From Alnus glutinosa (Eukaryota > Streptophyta > Magnoliopsida > Fagales > Betulaceae): a stretch of 64,000 bases of DNA. The DNA is taken from positions 2,546,501-2,610,500 of the forward strand of contig NC_084891.1 in NCBI RefSeq assembly GCF_958979055.1, read 5' to 3'. Shown here piece by piece: positions 1 to 12,668 of the stretch. The stretch's first letter is position 1, and every line of letters begins with the position of its first letter. Below the pieces are notes generated by a model. That model was given only the letters and a program-made list of their open reading frames with translations, was not told the DNA's origin and searched no databases. A program made the position numbers and the translations under genes.

Positions 1-43
1 AAAAAAAATTACAGTAATGTAGTTTTTTTTTTTATAGCACTTA

Positions 44-262
44 GAGTGCGTTTGGAATTGCGATTTCATAGATAAAAAGTACACTTTTAAACCAAATCGC
101 AAAAAAAAAAAAAAAAAAATCATTTGGGAATTGCGATTTGAAAAGTCAGAAAACTACTTTTTCAAATCACAGGCAATGGGGTGCTCTTTTGAAAACGCAC
201 ATTTTAAATTTGTTATTTTTAATTAGTATTTTTTTAAATCGCAAATTCAAACATACCTTTAA
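44..262. mobile_element. MITE, 'AAATCGCAAATTCAAAC' family, copy 1
   Basis: A short AT-rich element. Its left end reads GTGCGTTTGGAATTGCGATT and its right end, reverse-complemented, reads like GTATGTTTGAATTTGCGATT, so the ends are imperfect inverted repeats. Related sequences occur at 6539-6793 and 44364-44552. No coding capacity is seen. The boundaries are approximate and I did not find a clear target-site duplication. Confidence 0.5.
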
Positions 263-960
263 GCCAAATCCTTCATTTAAAGAAAGCAAAAGCAAACTAA
301 AACACTCTCTTTGGGCATGGGCTGCTGCAAACCGTATGACTAGGCCCATTCCTTTTCCCATTTTTTCTTTTTCTTTAAAGGAAAAGATCCACTCTTATGG
401 GCCATTAATCTGTCTCTCACAAGATTGGGCCTTTGTGTTCAAGTGGCATAATTCATATTTTTGAGATTTACAAATAACTTTGCTGTACGGTGTTCTTTCT
501 TTCTTTTTCTTTTTTTTCTTATTAATAGTGGTTCAAATTCAAGACATTATGAACGGGATTTGTGAGAGATTCAGAATTCATCATTTCAATTGAAAAGAGT
601 ATATAACAATTTTAGCATTATAACAATATAAAAATAATAGTAAAACCGAAAACATTTTCAGTTTGACCGAAAAAGCTTCTTTAATTTTTGTAAAATAATT
701 TTTTTTTTTTTTTAAACCGTAAACCAAATTTTGAGTTTAAGCTTTTCGTTCCGAAATCGCCAGAGTTCACCGAACCTCTGCCAGACCTTCATCGAAAGTC
801 GCTAGTTGTTTTCCTCTATCGCTCATTTTTTGTACGAGTCAAACACTAAAAATAATTTTTAGAAAAATAATTTCGTTATGGTCGAAACAAAACAGAGCCT
901 TAGGAAATTTTAATTTTCTTGGATATAAGCGAATAAAGCCATATAGCCTTAGTGCTCTTA
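263..960. other. Intergenic AT-rich stretch, no gene seen
   Basis: Only short ORFs without recognisable motifs, homopolymer runs and low-complexity sequence are present. I see no supported gene or RNA. Confidence 0.6.
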
Positions 961-1329
961 GAGCATTTTTAGTAGCTTCATCAAATTTTACTAGTCAAAA
1001 TAACTAAAAATCACTTTTTTTTATTTACCATCCACTTTTTTAAAGCACTCCTAATAGTCTCACCATTTTAACTATCCTACTATTACTATTCCATTTAAAT
1101 AATCTTTTTTAAAATAAGGTAGTGTGTGATGAATGAGAGAGAAAAAAAAAATTAAAAAAGAATAAAAAGAGAGTTTTACTTTCTTTTTTTATAGATTTGG
1201 TGAGTGTTCACTCACCAAAATTTTTTCACCAAATTAGTGAGGCTACTAGAAAGTCATTTTGGACAATTTTATCAAATTGGCTCACCAAAATAACTTTCGG
1301 ATTATTTTAGTGAGGCTAATAAAAATGTT
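961..1329. mobile_element. MITE with imperfect terminal inverted repeats
   Basis: The left end reads GAGCATTTTTAGTAGCTTCA. The right end, reverse-complemented, reads AACATTTTTATTAGCCTCAC. The interior is AT-rich, repeats the phrase 'ctcaccaaa', and has no ORF of interest. It is probably a non-autonomous DNA transposon, perhaps with nested subunits. Confidence 0.5.
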
Positions 1330-3094
1330 ATTATAATTAATGGAGCTACAATTAATAGTTTTATAGGTGGAATGCTTTTCTTTTGGCATTTGGATTCTCT
1401 CCAAACCGGAGAGAAGCTAGTTAGTTGAAATGGAGAGGCAAACTTGTCAAAAAAAAAAAAAAAAAAAAAGTGAAATGAGCAAGTTAGTTGAAATGACAAG
1501 TTTACGGTCTAGATATAATTTCACTCTTTTTCTCTTTCGCTTAAAATTAAATCTAGACCGTTAAAAAAATTAAAACACCTAATCTAAATCCTATCTAGAC
1601 CATCTCAAAATGGTGTTCATTTGTCGGAATTGAATTTGAGCAACTTTAAAGTGATCTTTATCCAAAATGATAGAGCTCTAGATTTAGATCATAGTCATAT
1701 CGTATATAGAGATTTTTAACAACTTTGCGTATCGGATTGTTATCAATTTAAACCACAAATTTAACAAAGTTTATATATGTTCCATCTACTTGGACGGGTA
1801 TCAAACAACCTACCTACTTGTTGAAATAGATGGATCTGATAAATGTTATCTTATATTTACTGTCCAAAATATTTAATACTCCGAACAACAAATTGCTAAG
1901 AGTCCGAATCAATCATAGATCAAGTGGAAGGTATCTTGTCAATCACCAATCTGAATGCAACACATACATGTTGCGTCTGAGTTTGGCATCAAGACAATTC
2001 CAAAAGTCCAAACACATTGGATAGAGTTGGGTAGCGCTCCATATCAGTCAATTCCATTTGCGTAGTTCCTAATTAAATTTATTGGATTAATTGGTGTGAT
2101 TAAGAGTAAATATAAATTATATTTAAGATCTTTTGAAAACTGTTTTTAACCATCTTTGTGTATGAAATAAAATGAAATCATCTTTTTTTTTTAATAAAAT
2201 AAAAAAAAAATCCCAATTGACAGATTTCTCTCGTAAAAATCTATTAAATGAAATAGAAAATGTGATAATTTAATTTGATTATATATACCATACTTAACGA
2301 CAATTTCTAAAAGTTAAGAAAATTATCTGTGATTACCTCTAATTATAGGACGATGATCCATCACTTTATGTTTCTTCTTTTAATTTGAGAAACAATACAA
2401 GGGAGAGCCAAGTTCCACCCTAATGGATTTCACCTTTGTAGATGCAGATTTTTGCACCGTCAAATAATAATGTCATTGGAGTGACACTGGCCGGAAGTCT
2501 CCGATGGTTAAGTCAAATAATGTTAATTAAAATTTTCTTAATAGAATTTGGGTTTTTTTTTTTTGCCATAGCTTCATTAGAGTTTGTGACCCTTTGTATC
2601 TATAATTTTCGACCCATATTCCTAAATGCCATTTCCTGATTATTATTTTTTTTGGGATTTTGGAGACGGTCTCTGGATCGGATTTCCTAATTTCTCGGCC
2701 TCTTAATGGATACATAGTTGTGTACACTATAATCTCAAAAATTTTATAGTCCTTTTAATTGAGTGGACCCTTGATTATTTATTTATGTATTAAATTATAT
2801 CAGAAATTTTCTTTTCCTTACCCCGAAGGGGGTAGTAAACTATTGGACATTTATGCGGTCACTAATTCATTTGTGACAAAATAAATTTAATTTACAGTTG
2901 AATACACCCTAAACTTCCTGGAAGGAAGAATAAGGTTGGTGTTGAAGATTTACAAAACTGGAGCAACTTTTTGGCGGCTTTTGGCAAAAACACATGAGAA
3001 AGTCTGTCAAAAGATTAATGCTACTCATTACACTTATTTATCACATTCATTTTATATTGGCTAACATGACGTGTTTTAAGTGACTTTTCATGTT
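1330..3094. other. Intergenic stretch, no gene seen
   Basis: AT-rich sequence with short non-homologous ORFs and no splice-consistent coding pattern. Nothing is supported here. Confidence 0.55.
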
Positions 3095-3539
3095 AGAGCA
3101 CTTATAATGAGCTCTTTATATTTGGTTTTTTTTTTCTGAATTTTTAACAAAATCTATAAAAACTGGCATTTAACAAGTTCTTTATCAAATGTGTATGTTT
3201 GTTAGAACCCTTCAAAAAAATAAATAAACAAATAAAACATATGTTAGAAACCTATTTACATTTAAAGAGCCAAACAAGTAAATGTTATCATTTTTTATAT
3301 ATTTTTTTTTTTAATTTTTGCATTAAATGCTTCAAAACGTTTGGCTTGAATTGAATAGAATGTATTAAATGCTTTTGACAGTTAACTTTATCAATAAAGA
3401 AATAGTATTTATTTAAAGTATAGAACATTTAGAGAGTTTGTTGTTTAATAGTTTTAAAAAGTAATTAGCTAAATCAATAAAAGTAGATTTTTAGAGTTAA
3501 ATTTGAAATAATTTTAAAGAGCTCATTGTGAATGTTCTT
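3095..3539. mobile_element. MITE, 'GAGCTCTTTA' terminal-repeat family
   Basis: The left terminus (AGAGCACTTATAATGAGCTC) and the right terminus (GAGCTCATTGTGAATGTTCT) are imperfect inverted repeats around an AT-rich core of about 400 bp. A related terminus (AAGAGCATTCTTAATGAGCT) lies in the CIPK intron at about 8258-8285, so the family is dispersed in this window. Confidence 0.6.
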
Positions 3540-3700
3540 AACCACTTAAAGGAAAGAGAACTGCTATTTTGCTTTATCTCAGTACACTCAGCTGACGTGG
3601 CATGCTTAATCCACCATTAGATCAATTTTAATTCAAAAAATAAGAAATGAGGTATTGAGTATATGTTGGGATAATGCAAAATAACATTTATCTATAAAAA

Positions 3701-4312
3701 AAAAATGAGTGACAAGAGTAATGTTACTTTTTACACTCATTTATCACAATCATTTAATACCGACTAATATGACGAATGATATCCAATTACTTCCTTAAAG
3801 TGGTCATACCAACCCATAATTAGGATCCTCTCAAATTTTTTGCTCGAATTTGAAAGAACTCGAGCATACGATTATGAGAAATCGCTTATAAAACCCACTT
3901 GACTAGATTAAGTAGTTGAAGTCGTTGGACAACCAAAATTTTATTTTATAAAATGAATCTCATAAATAACCATCTCTTAAGAAATGACCAACCACCTTAT
4001 CTAAAAAAACAAAAGTGATAATGAATAATGTTATTTTTCATACTCATTTATCGCAATTATTTAATACCGACTGATATGAAGAAAGATAGTTAATCACTTA
4101 TTTAAAGTGGTCATACCACTTTAGGATTAAGATCCCCTCAAATTATTTGTTCGAATTTGAGAGAATTCGAAAAGACGATTATGAGAAATTTTTTATAAAA
4201 CTTACCTAACTCAATTAAGTAGTTGGAATGGTTGCACAATCAAATTTTATTTGATAAAATCAATCTCATAAATAACCATCTCTTAAGAAACAACCACAAC
4301 CTTATCTTCACA
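3701..4312. repeat. Tandem duplication, unit about 305 bp, two copies
   Basis: Two adjacent diverged copies (about 3701-4006 and 4007-4312) share phrases in the same order: 'tactcatttatc', 'tttaataccgact', 'aagtggtcatacca', 'tagttg', 'aatctcataaataaccat' and 'ccaccttatct' variants. Neither copy is coding. The copies differ at many positions, so the duplication is not recent. Confidence 0.75.
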
Positions 4313-4374
4313 AAGTAAATAATACTATTGATGCCGGTAGAGTAGTAGATGTGGTAGGTTAAAGCTTCTCAGTT

Positions 4375-4567
4375 TATTATTATTATTATTATTATTTTAT
4401 AGATAATGCTTCGTAGTTAATCAATGCAGCTTAAAACATACTCAGCACCTTTTCAGTTTTCACCCTGGTGGATACACGTGTCTTCCGAATCTGCTTCTAA
4501 GCCCTTCTTCTCTTCTCTTCTCTTCTCTTCTCTTAGAAGAAGCTCAGAGGCCCCCCCCACCCCCCCC
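4375..4567. repeat. Cluster of simple repeats: (TTA)n, (TCTTC)n, C-tract
   Basis: A TTA/ATT run lies at about 4375-4396, a CTTCT-type pyrimidine run at about 4503-4533, and a C-rich tract interrupted by one A at about 4552-4567. It is non-coding low-complexity sequence. Confidence 0.7.
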
Positions 4568-6538
4568 GTGTATTATTTATAATAAACTTTGTTGCTAAAA
4601 GAGGAATTAAAAATAACATGAATCTGCATCAATTCCAATGAAGATGGGAACTGAACAAATTGATAGATCTTTCTTATCTTCTCCGGATTGGACGGGAATT
4701 TGTTGACAAAATTGCCGCATGTTCGTGTTCCAAATTCCAATGAGATAGGGCTGTCTAGATTGTGTTCATCTGTTCTTGGAGTTACAAGACTTTGGAACAT
4801 CTTTTTTGTCGTCGTTATTTTTTATTTTAATTATTAGTTTTTTAATGCAAATTTCAACCGATTATTTATTTCACTTTCTGCTGTTTTTTTAAACATTATT
4901 TTTTAATATATTCTTTTTATTGTAAAAGTTGGGAAAGAGAGAAGTAAATACGAGAGAGAAAAGAAAAAAAGAAAAGAAAAACTAAAATGTATTACAGTAG
5001 ACTTTCGGTTAAATCACAACTTATTCTAATTATTTAAGCTAATTTAATTATTTAATGATGGTTGAAAATTATATCATGAAAATTTAAGTTTTTCTCAAAT
5101 TTAAATATTTCAACTTTTCCGTTATTTTTTCAATTATTTTTTTATCCTGCATTGAAAAGCTATGAGTTTTTTTTTGTATATTTTATAAGCATTTATCTTG
5201 CTCTTATACTATATTGGATTTGAGTACACACATGCTAGTTGTGTCATCCAGTACGCACATCGCATTGCACGCATAAGCTTATTATTTTTTTGATATGTAC
5301 AACTGTTATTTTAACAGTCATATTTTTGAATATTTAACTATTTTTTCAACCGTCAGAAATTACATTTTCTAATTGCTTTTTCGACAGTCAAACTATTTTT
5401 CAATAATTAGAAACTGTAATAAACTGCTATGTAATTTATAAAAATATATTTTTTTCTACATATTTTAGTGATCTTTTTCCTTCTCTTCTTCTTATTATCT
5501 GTTGTTACATAATTTATTATTTAGAATAATGTTCATAATTTGCGATTTACACATTGCATTCGGGCAGTATTGTATCCCTAGGATAAAATTGTTGCATTCC
5601 CTTTTGCAAAACTTATTGTATAAGTGGGAAACAATATTTGTTTAAGAGACAGATTAATATTCGTCTTATTATCTAAGAGTTCAGTGATTTTTTGTACAAT
5701 TTTTTATTTTGCTTTCATTAATTTCTGTAGTTCCATGGACTTATTTCTAACAATGAATACTTTAACATTCTCTGTCATGTGTGGGTTTAAATTACATTTT
5801 AATAGGTGAGGTCTAATACGTTAAATATTTAATTCAAATGGTGGTGACAAGGTTAATGAATACTTTTAAGTTTTAACATTTTTATATATAAAAGTTTACC
5901 GTAGCAAAATGGATGGAGATATTCAATTTTGAAGCATTTGAGGGAAGAATAAATTGAATGGCTATTAAGCTTATTATAAACCATGAGAAGGATCTGTTGG
6001 ACATACTCTCACTTGCTCAGACAGATAAATTTTATAAAAACTTAATTAATTGTAATTCGAGCGATCAATTGCAAACAAAATCATGTGGGATCCTGCTTTT
6101 GTTGCATAAGCCAGGCTCCTAATCTTGTTTAATTGGCTTGATTACAGGAGAAAACTTTTTCCGGGAAACCAAACAAGAATTTTGACACACACAAGGTTTG
6201 GCAGAACTCGGAAAATTCCGACCGACACGTGTAAAGTTATTTGTAGTTGGATGATGTACCAACCGAAATAATTTCATGATGATGACTGTTCCAATATCTC
6301 TTATTTACTTTGGGGGAAACTAGGTTGGCCCACGTCTAATTGGATTACATGACCTGTCCTCTAACGGATGGATTGGGTTGCACTTCGGTCAGAGGAATTC
6401 GGTGCAGCCTGCCCGATAGGGCTTCGATGGACCTATTTGTCCAGACAGATGCCCGGCACCACTTGGGTCAAATGGGTCCCAATAGTTTTTCAATTGGTTG
6501 TTCCAATAGGCTGTAATTGAGGTAGTCAATCACCATAT
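4568..6538. other. Intergenic stretch, no gene seen
   Basis: The short ORF at 4573-4800 (minus) and other small ORFs show no recognisable motif. The stretch is AT-rich and mostly unstructured. Confidence 0.5.
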
Positions 6539-6793
6539 CGGTTACGTTTGATTTGGAAGATAAAAAGTTTGATTTTAAATTAAATTGTAAAAAATAATTG
6601 TTTTGAAATTATATTTTTAAAAAATTTGTGATTTAAAACGTAAAATATTTATTTTTTCAAATCGCAGACAAGTTTATTTGTTTTGAAAACGCATAATTTT
6701 AAAAGTTAAACTGTAATTTGCCAAATGCTTAACTGCGTTTTTAAAATCGATATTTTTAAATCACTTTTTAAATCGCAAATTCAAACCGACCCT
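6539..6793. mobile_element. MITE, 'AAATCGCAAATTCAAAC' family, copy 2
   Basis: The right end shares the words 'aaatcgcaaattcaaac' with the element at 44-262, and the left end (GTTACGTTTGATTTGG) pairs loosely with it. The interior repeats 'tttgaaaacgca' and 'aaatcgca'. Non-coding; boundaries approximate. Confidence 0.45.
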
Positions 6794-7557
6794 TCAAGTG
6801 AAATAGAAATGAATTATTTGGTTAAAATTTTATTTTGTTCAATTTAACCATGTTCATAATGTTATGTCATGTAAGATTTTTAAATGAGATGACAATATGC
6901 ATATTCACCAAATATATAATATTATATACACAATTAAATTTATGAAATAAAAAATATCAATAATAAAATGGTTCATCTAATGAATCACTAGCTCCCACGC
7001 TTACAAAGCATAATGTACAGCGCAGCATTGATTTCCGCTATTAGTTGAAAATTGATAGGGAAAATGCTGAATATCACAGATTCTTTTCCACTGGTTTTTC
7101 TTCAAAAAAAAATGTGTAGGGGTTGAGTTTGGATTCCATATCTTTGGGTCCGCTTTCCAAAAGAATATAATAAACTGTCCGTACTGTATGCAAGAGAGCA
7201 CCCAAACCCAATTTTCTCGAACAAAGAACTCTCGTACACCTATTCGAACTACCAAAATACTTGTCCGAACAAGTGGGATGAAACTCACGTATAATAAGAT
7301 TTCCGTCCATTTGGATCGCTTCTTTCATATCTCCCAAACCAAACAACATTCTCAAGGAGAACATGAACGTAATTTGTATAAAACCTTGTCATCCTTTTCA
7401 CTCCATCACTTAATTTGGCAATCACAACCCTATATACAAATTATACAAAATTTTTTCCAAAACATTGAAAAGGAAAAAGAGCTAATGCATGTTAAAAGAT
7501 CTTGTCTTCGTTTGTGTCTCTGTGGCTATGGAACAAACATGAAAAACAGGGGATTAA

Positions 7558-9330
7558 TCATGATTGCAGACCATAACAATCACATTCTCCACCGCTATCA
7601 TCCTTACCGTTACACATACTGTCGCCTTGCCATGTCCACACGATGTCTTTCAAAGCAGGCCTGACATCCTCTTCAAAGAACTTTGTGTACTCCAAAGTGT
7701 CCCCGGAGGACTTGGAGAACTCCACAATGGCAACCTCAGGGGCGACCTCGAAGATCTCCGCTGTGATAGCGAGCCTCCCACTGCGGCCCTCCGTTTGGGC
7801 CTCCATCCTCACCTTGAAGTCCTTCACCTTCGCCACCCGCAAGCTCAGCCCCTTCGCCACCGCCTCGATCTTCGCCAATATTTCCGCCACCCTACACTTG
7901 GACGTGAACATGGACCCCACCTTCCGCTTCTTCTCAAACAGGCTCGACAAGTCGAACCCGGACGACATGGAGGATATGAACTCGAATGCGTTGAAGAACT
8001 TGGGCGTTTTCGGAGACTGATCATCATCACCAGTCAACGACAGCTCTACTTGCATTGTTTCTTTGACCATTGCAGCCGTTCGGACAGGCCTGGCGAACCC
8101 TTTGCGGAACCAAGGTGTGCGCATTATCGCCGGAATCGTGATCCGACTACCTGTTAGAATATAAATTAAATTATTATTATTTTTTTTTTTTTACGGTTTA
8201 AATTTTTTATAATAAATAATAATTTAATGTTATGTCAAAATATAAAAAACAGTATTTAAGAGCATTCTTAATGAGCTCTTTATTTCAATTTTCTCACCAA
8301 ATCAAAAAAGTCAACTTTAACAACTCTTTATAATCTTATTATTTTTGTTCTCGTCATAATTTCATTCTAAATTTGGCTCACAAATTTTTAATATTTAGAT
8401 AAAATAAAAAAATATTTAGAAATTTTGGTATATAAAGTTGGTTAGAAGTGATAGATAAAATAAGAAAAGTAATTGTTTAGCTAAAATTTAGAGAAAATTT
8501 AGATTAACATGATAAAAATACTGAGTTTAAACTATGTTTCGTCTCTGTAATTGATTTTGAGATAATTGATTACCTGGGTCGGTGACAAGGAGCTTGGAGA
8601 CCAAGCGCCGGGACTCGCAAGAGAACCACGGGGGCAGCTCGAAATGGCCTTTGAAGATCTTGGTGTACATGTTCATCAAATTCTCATCTTGAAACGGAAG
8701 AAACCCAGCGAGAAGAACGTATAAGATCACCCCACAGGACCAAATATCTGCCTTGGACCCGTCGTAGCCCTTCCTCTTCAAAACCTCCGGGGCGACATAC
8801 GCCGGGGTGCCACACTGCGTGTGGAGAAGTCCGTCGTTGCGGAGCTGCTCCGGCAAAGCGGAGAGGCCAAAGTCCGATACTTTGAGGTTCCCGTTCTCGT
8901 CGAGCAACAGGTTCTCGGGCTTGAGGTCTCGGTGCGAGACGCCTCGGCTGTGGCAGAAGTCCACCGCGCTGATCAGCTGCTGGAAGTATTTGCGGGCGTA
9001 GTCTTCTTTAAGCCTCCCCCTGGCGACCTTGGCGAAGAGCTCGCCGCCTCGGACGTACTCCATGATGAAGAAGATCTTGGTCTTGGTGGCCATGACTTCC
9101 TTGAGCTCCACCACGTTGGGGTGGCGGACCAGCCGCATCACCGAGATCTCCCGCTTTATCTGCTCCATCATCCCCTCATTCTTCACCACCTGATCCTTGT
9201 TTATCACCTTGATCGCCACGCTCTCGCCGGATGCCATTTCCTTGCCGTAGTAGACCTTGGCGAAAGTCCCTTTCCCCAACAGCCTTCCCATCTCATATTT
9301 CCCAAACAATATATTCCTCTCCTCCTCCAT
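7558..9330 (-). CDS. CIPK5: CBL-interacting protein kinase, CIPK5/CIPK25 type, complete
   Basis: Ser/Thr kinase of the SnRK3/CIPK family. CIPKs are activated by calcineurin B-like calcium sensors and phosphorylate transporters and channels. There are two exons on the minus strand, 9330-8574 and 8150-7558, giving 449 codons. The junction reads CCAG|GTAATC ... AACAG|GTAGTC and restores the usual sequence after residue 250. Visible motifs: Gly-rich loop near residues 19-26, ATP lysine K41, E61, catalytic HRD with D135 (SHRDLKPEN), DFG at 153-155, an activation loop ending in a YVAPEVL motif, the NAF/FISL CBL-binding motif ([15 protein letters not shown]) from N306, and a C-terminal region including [13 protein letters not shown]. 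Length and sequence fit CIPK5/CIPK25 of other eudicots as I recall them. That clade is usually intronless, so the 423-bp intron is notable. No lesion is seen. Family certain; CIPK5 versus CIPK25 naming less so. Confidence 0.95.
8151..8573 (-). other. CIPK intron, AT-rich, with MITE end and flanking direct repeat
   Basis: A 423-bp GT-AG intron interrupts the kinase C-lobe between codons for P252 and the split G253. It contains a terminus of the 'GAGCTCTTTA' MITE family at about 8258-8285. On the minus strand the donor context is CAGGTAATC and the acceptor context CAGGTAGTC, an 8-of-9 direct repeat overlapping both splice sites. This is the pattern expected when a transposon insertion with target duplication is recruited as an intron. 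Confidence 0.85.
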
Positions 9331-11530
9331 AGATTATTCAGAGAGCCACCCAAATCAAAAAAGATAGATACTGGTATTGGAATTTCTTAAATTTCTCAGC
9401 TTCAGCTTCGGTTAATTTGGAAACAAAACAAATTTTGGGTTTTGTTTACAATAATATTGGACGAATATACCGTAAAGGAATCCAAGAAAGTACAGAAGAG
9501 ATGCAAATCTCAAAGGATTCCATCCAGAGGGTTACTGAGAAAGTCGTTTATATGTGGGAGATTTGGAAGATTTTGGAGATTTAGAGTTGCGGAGGCAGAG
9601 GGAGCACCTAGTTTTTTCCTCGGGGCACACAGGAAGATGTATGAAAACAGTTTCAAAATTTTAAACGGGTGAGAACGACTGAGAACAGGACACGTGCTTG
9701 GGGGTTACGAAGGAGCCTCTATGATGATTTAATTTAATTTAATTTAATTAAAGCTTTTCATCTTCAACCCGACGGCTGCTTCCCCTGTTTTCCGGCGCTG
9801 CTCTGTTTCTTTTTTATTATTATCACCTTTTTTTTAAAAAAAAAATAATAATTATTATCATTGTTTTAGCTATCACTTCACTATTTATTTTAATTATTTA
9901 CATAATTACATTCAAATATTTTTTTTATTTATTGAGATGATAAATAATGTTATTTATTTATTTTACATTTTGGGGAGTAAATAATATAATAACGCACCAA
10001 ATTTTTCTCTAAATTATTGAGTCCCATACAAATCTTTTTAGCCAAATGAAGAGAAATAAATGCTCGCAATTAGTGGTACTCTACCTAACGAAAACACGGT
10101 TTTATAGTGATTTGGCCCTACATGAGAGTAACTGTCTAACTGATGGCTAATATTGAGTAATTAAGATATTGATTACTTTTATTTCCCTAACTGGCTTTCT
10201 TTCTTAGTAAAATCTCTCTAGTTTCTATTGATTAATTGATTGCTTCATTGTTCTCTATCTATTTGTTTCCTAATCCTAAATGGGCATCTAGATCAGAACA
10301 AGTGTCCCGTTAAAACACGTGTCTTATAACAACACACAAAAATATGTCGTTTAATTGCAATGATTTTAATTGTAATTGAGACTGAACTTTGGTCGAATCC
10401 GAAAAGGATTGTGCTTGTGTTTTGTGGAAAGTGATTAGGATATATGCACATTTGCAAGCATGGACCACAAATACTTTAATAATACGGTAAAGTCTTAATC
10501 ACCTTTTTTAAGAAAAAATAAACGAAGAAAAATATTTGGTGTCCCACTCTCTCTTATTCCAATCTTATTTACGTGGATTAATAATATTGTTAAAAAATTA
10601 AAATTCCATTACATTCTCTCTAATATTTTTTACATTATTGATTTACGTATACAATAATAAAATAGGAATTAGACATCAAGCATTTCCCATAAATGAATAC
10701 CATGTTTTGAAAAGCAATGACAAAAGATGTGCACAATGTACGTAAAGAAAGAAAAAGAGAGAGAAAAAAGAAAAAGAAAAAGAAGAAAGAATCATTTTTT
10801 GTTTATTATTTCATTACTTATTATGTGATTACTTTCCATTTTTTTACTTGAAACTACAACAAAATGTAATCTTTGTTTTTTTTTTTCCGAATTTTGAAAT
10901 TCTGATATTTAATTTACATTAAATAAAAAGCTGTGCATAATGTACAAATATAAAACAAAAATATTAAAGCCGAACAAAATAAATTCATATTTGTATAGAT
11001 TCTTAATTGACGAGGCTCTAGTTGAAATTGGTGTGGAAATATAAGAACAATGGTTGATTTAAGGATAAATTGATAGTATTATATCAATATAATAAGATAA
11101 TAGCAGGATAATAATATGGTATGTAATATTATTCGTAAAAAAAAAAATAATAATAATATAATCAAATCTTTATTTTTGTGATATAAACAAAAAAAAAGAA
11201 AAACATATTTTAAAAAAGTATTAAGGAACAGAACAAAAATACAAAAAGATATAGCGATAGACTAAACAAATAATTCCATAAACAAACAAAATATTTGTCA
11301 CCATCATCTCGGTTGTTCGCTGGTTGTTTTTGCTGCCTGGCCACGTCATTATCTTTTGTTGCGAAAGATACTCTAAAAGAAAAGTCGTCGCATATGACTA
11401 TGAAGAAGAGACACACCTGCAAGGTCGAGGGGTTCGACCGTTCGAGTGTTATATATATATATATAATTTTTTTTATAAAACATAAAAAAAAAAAAAGGAG
11501 AAAACAATTTCATGCAACTATTAAGAATTA
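9331..11530. other. Intergenic / CIPK upstream region, no further gene seen
   Basis: The first few hundred bases are the presumed promoter and 5' UTR of the minus-strand CIPK gene. The rest is AT-rich with short ORFs that match nothing I recognise and some homopurine tracts (about 10740-10790). Confidence 0.5.
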
Positions 11531-12020
11531 GGAAAAAGTACATATAATTCTCGCAAACTATAAAATTATTGTTAATGTCCATTTCAAACTACTAATTATA
11601 TCAATCTCCTCTTCTAAACTATCGAAAAATGTAAATATTTCTCGTAATGACAAAAATACCCTTCATAAAATTATTTTAAAAAAAAAACTAAAAAATAATT
11701 TCAAAAAATCTAAAATAATAATAAAAAAAGTGATACCAAAAAAATAATAATTAAAAATAAAAACGTGTTTTCTTTTCTTTTCTTTTTTGTTTGTTTTTTA
11801 AGCTTTTTTTTTTAAAAAAAAAAAATCAGTTATTTTTTCGTTTGTTTTTTTTTTGAAAAAACAAACAAAAAAAATCTTTCTTTTTCTTTTTTAATTTTAA
11901 TTTTTTTGAGTTTTTCCCTTATTTTTTAAAAAGTTATTTTTTTTCCCCGAATTTATGAGGACATTATTATCTTATTGATAATTGAATAATAGTTTGATGG
12001 AGATATTTGTACTTTTTTCT
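11531..12020. mobile_element. MITE-like element with 'AAAAGTACA...AAACTA' inverted ends
   Basis: The left end is GGAAAAAGTACATATAATTC; the reverse-complemented right end is AGAAAAAAGTACAAATATCT. The subterminal phrases 'gcaaactata' and 'tcaaactatt' also pair. The interior is T/A-rich filler. It resembles the elements at 12669-13098 and 15443-15935 in layout, so these may be one loose family. Confidence 0.6.
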
Positions 12021-12668
12021 AAAAATTACAAAGACGTACAATTCTATTTATTTAAAATAAATGGTCAAGATTTTCCCACATCACCCATCTTTAAGGGAAA
12101 AAAAAAAAAAATGAATGAGACGTGAGAAGATGAAATTTGACTTTCTCTTGTCGTTAATTACAAGTTGCGAATTATATTAAAATTGAGATAATAATTAAAT
12201 GGTTGTCTTATGTGGTATTTCTTGTTAAATTGACTAAAAATTACTTTGGAAAATTGGTGACAAAATATTTGAGTTGTCAAAATGCAACAAGTTCAAAGTC
12301 GATTTGAATTGACTGCCAATTGGCATCTTGCTTTGATGCACTTCTTTAGTTTTCTTTTGTGCTTCTTGTTCTCACCTTGGCAAATTATTATAACATATCT
12401 ATAATTAGGATAAATATAAATATATACTCCATGAACGCTTCATTTTTCTTTTATTCTCTCATTTTTTCAATCCCACTTCTAACTCTTTACATCTTTTGAA
12501 TTTTTCATTTCACTTATTTAGTCCCAAATTATCTAATCATTTTTGTCGCATCAATTTACATATATTTATTTATTTATTTATGTATTTTTATACCACCTTG
12601 TACCCATGATGGGGGGAGCGGCCACCCCAAAGCAGCGAGGTAAACATCAAAGAAGACAAATTTTGTAG

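Noticed and set aside
4573..4800. Minus-strand ORF of 75 codons as a gene
   Set aside because: No recognisable domain, no splice context and position next to simple repeats; could be chance.
7188..8157. Plus-strand ORFs of 158 and 197 codons
   Set aside because: They are antisense to the CIPK second exon and its 3' flank; the minus strand reads as a conserved kinase C-terminus with the NAF motif.
8807..9390. Plus-strand ORF of 189 codons
   Set aside because: Antisense shadow of the GC-rich CIPK kinase exon.
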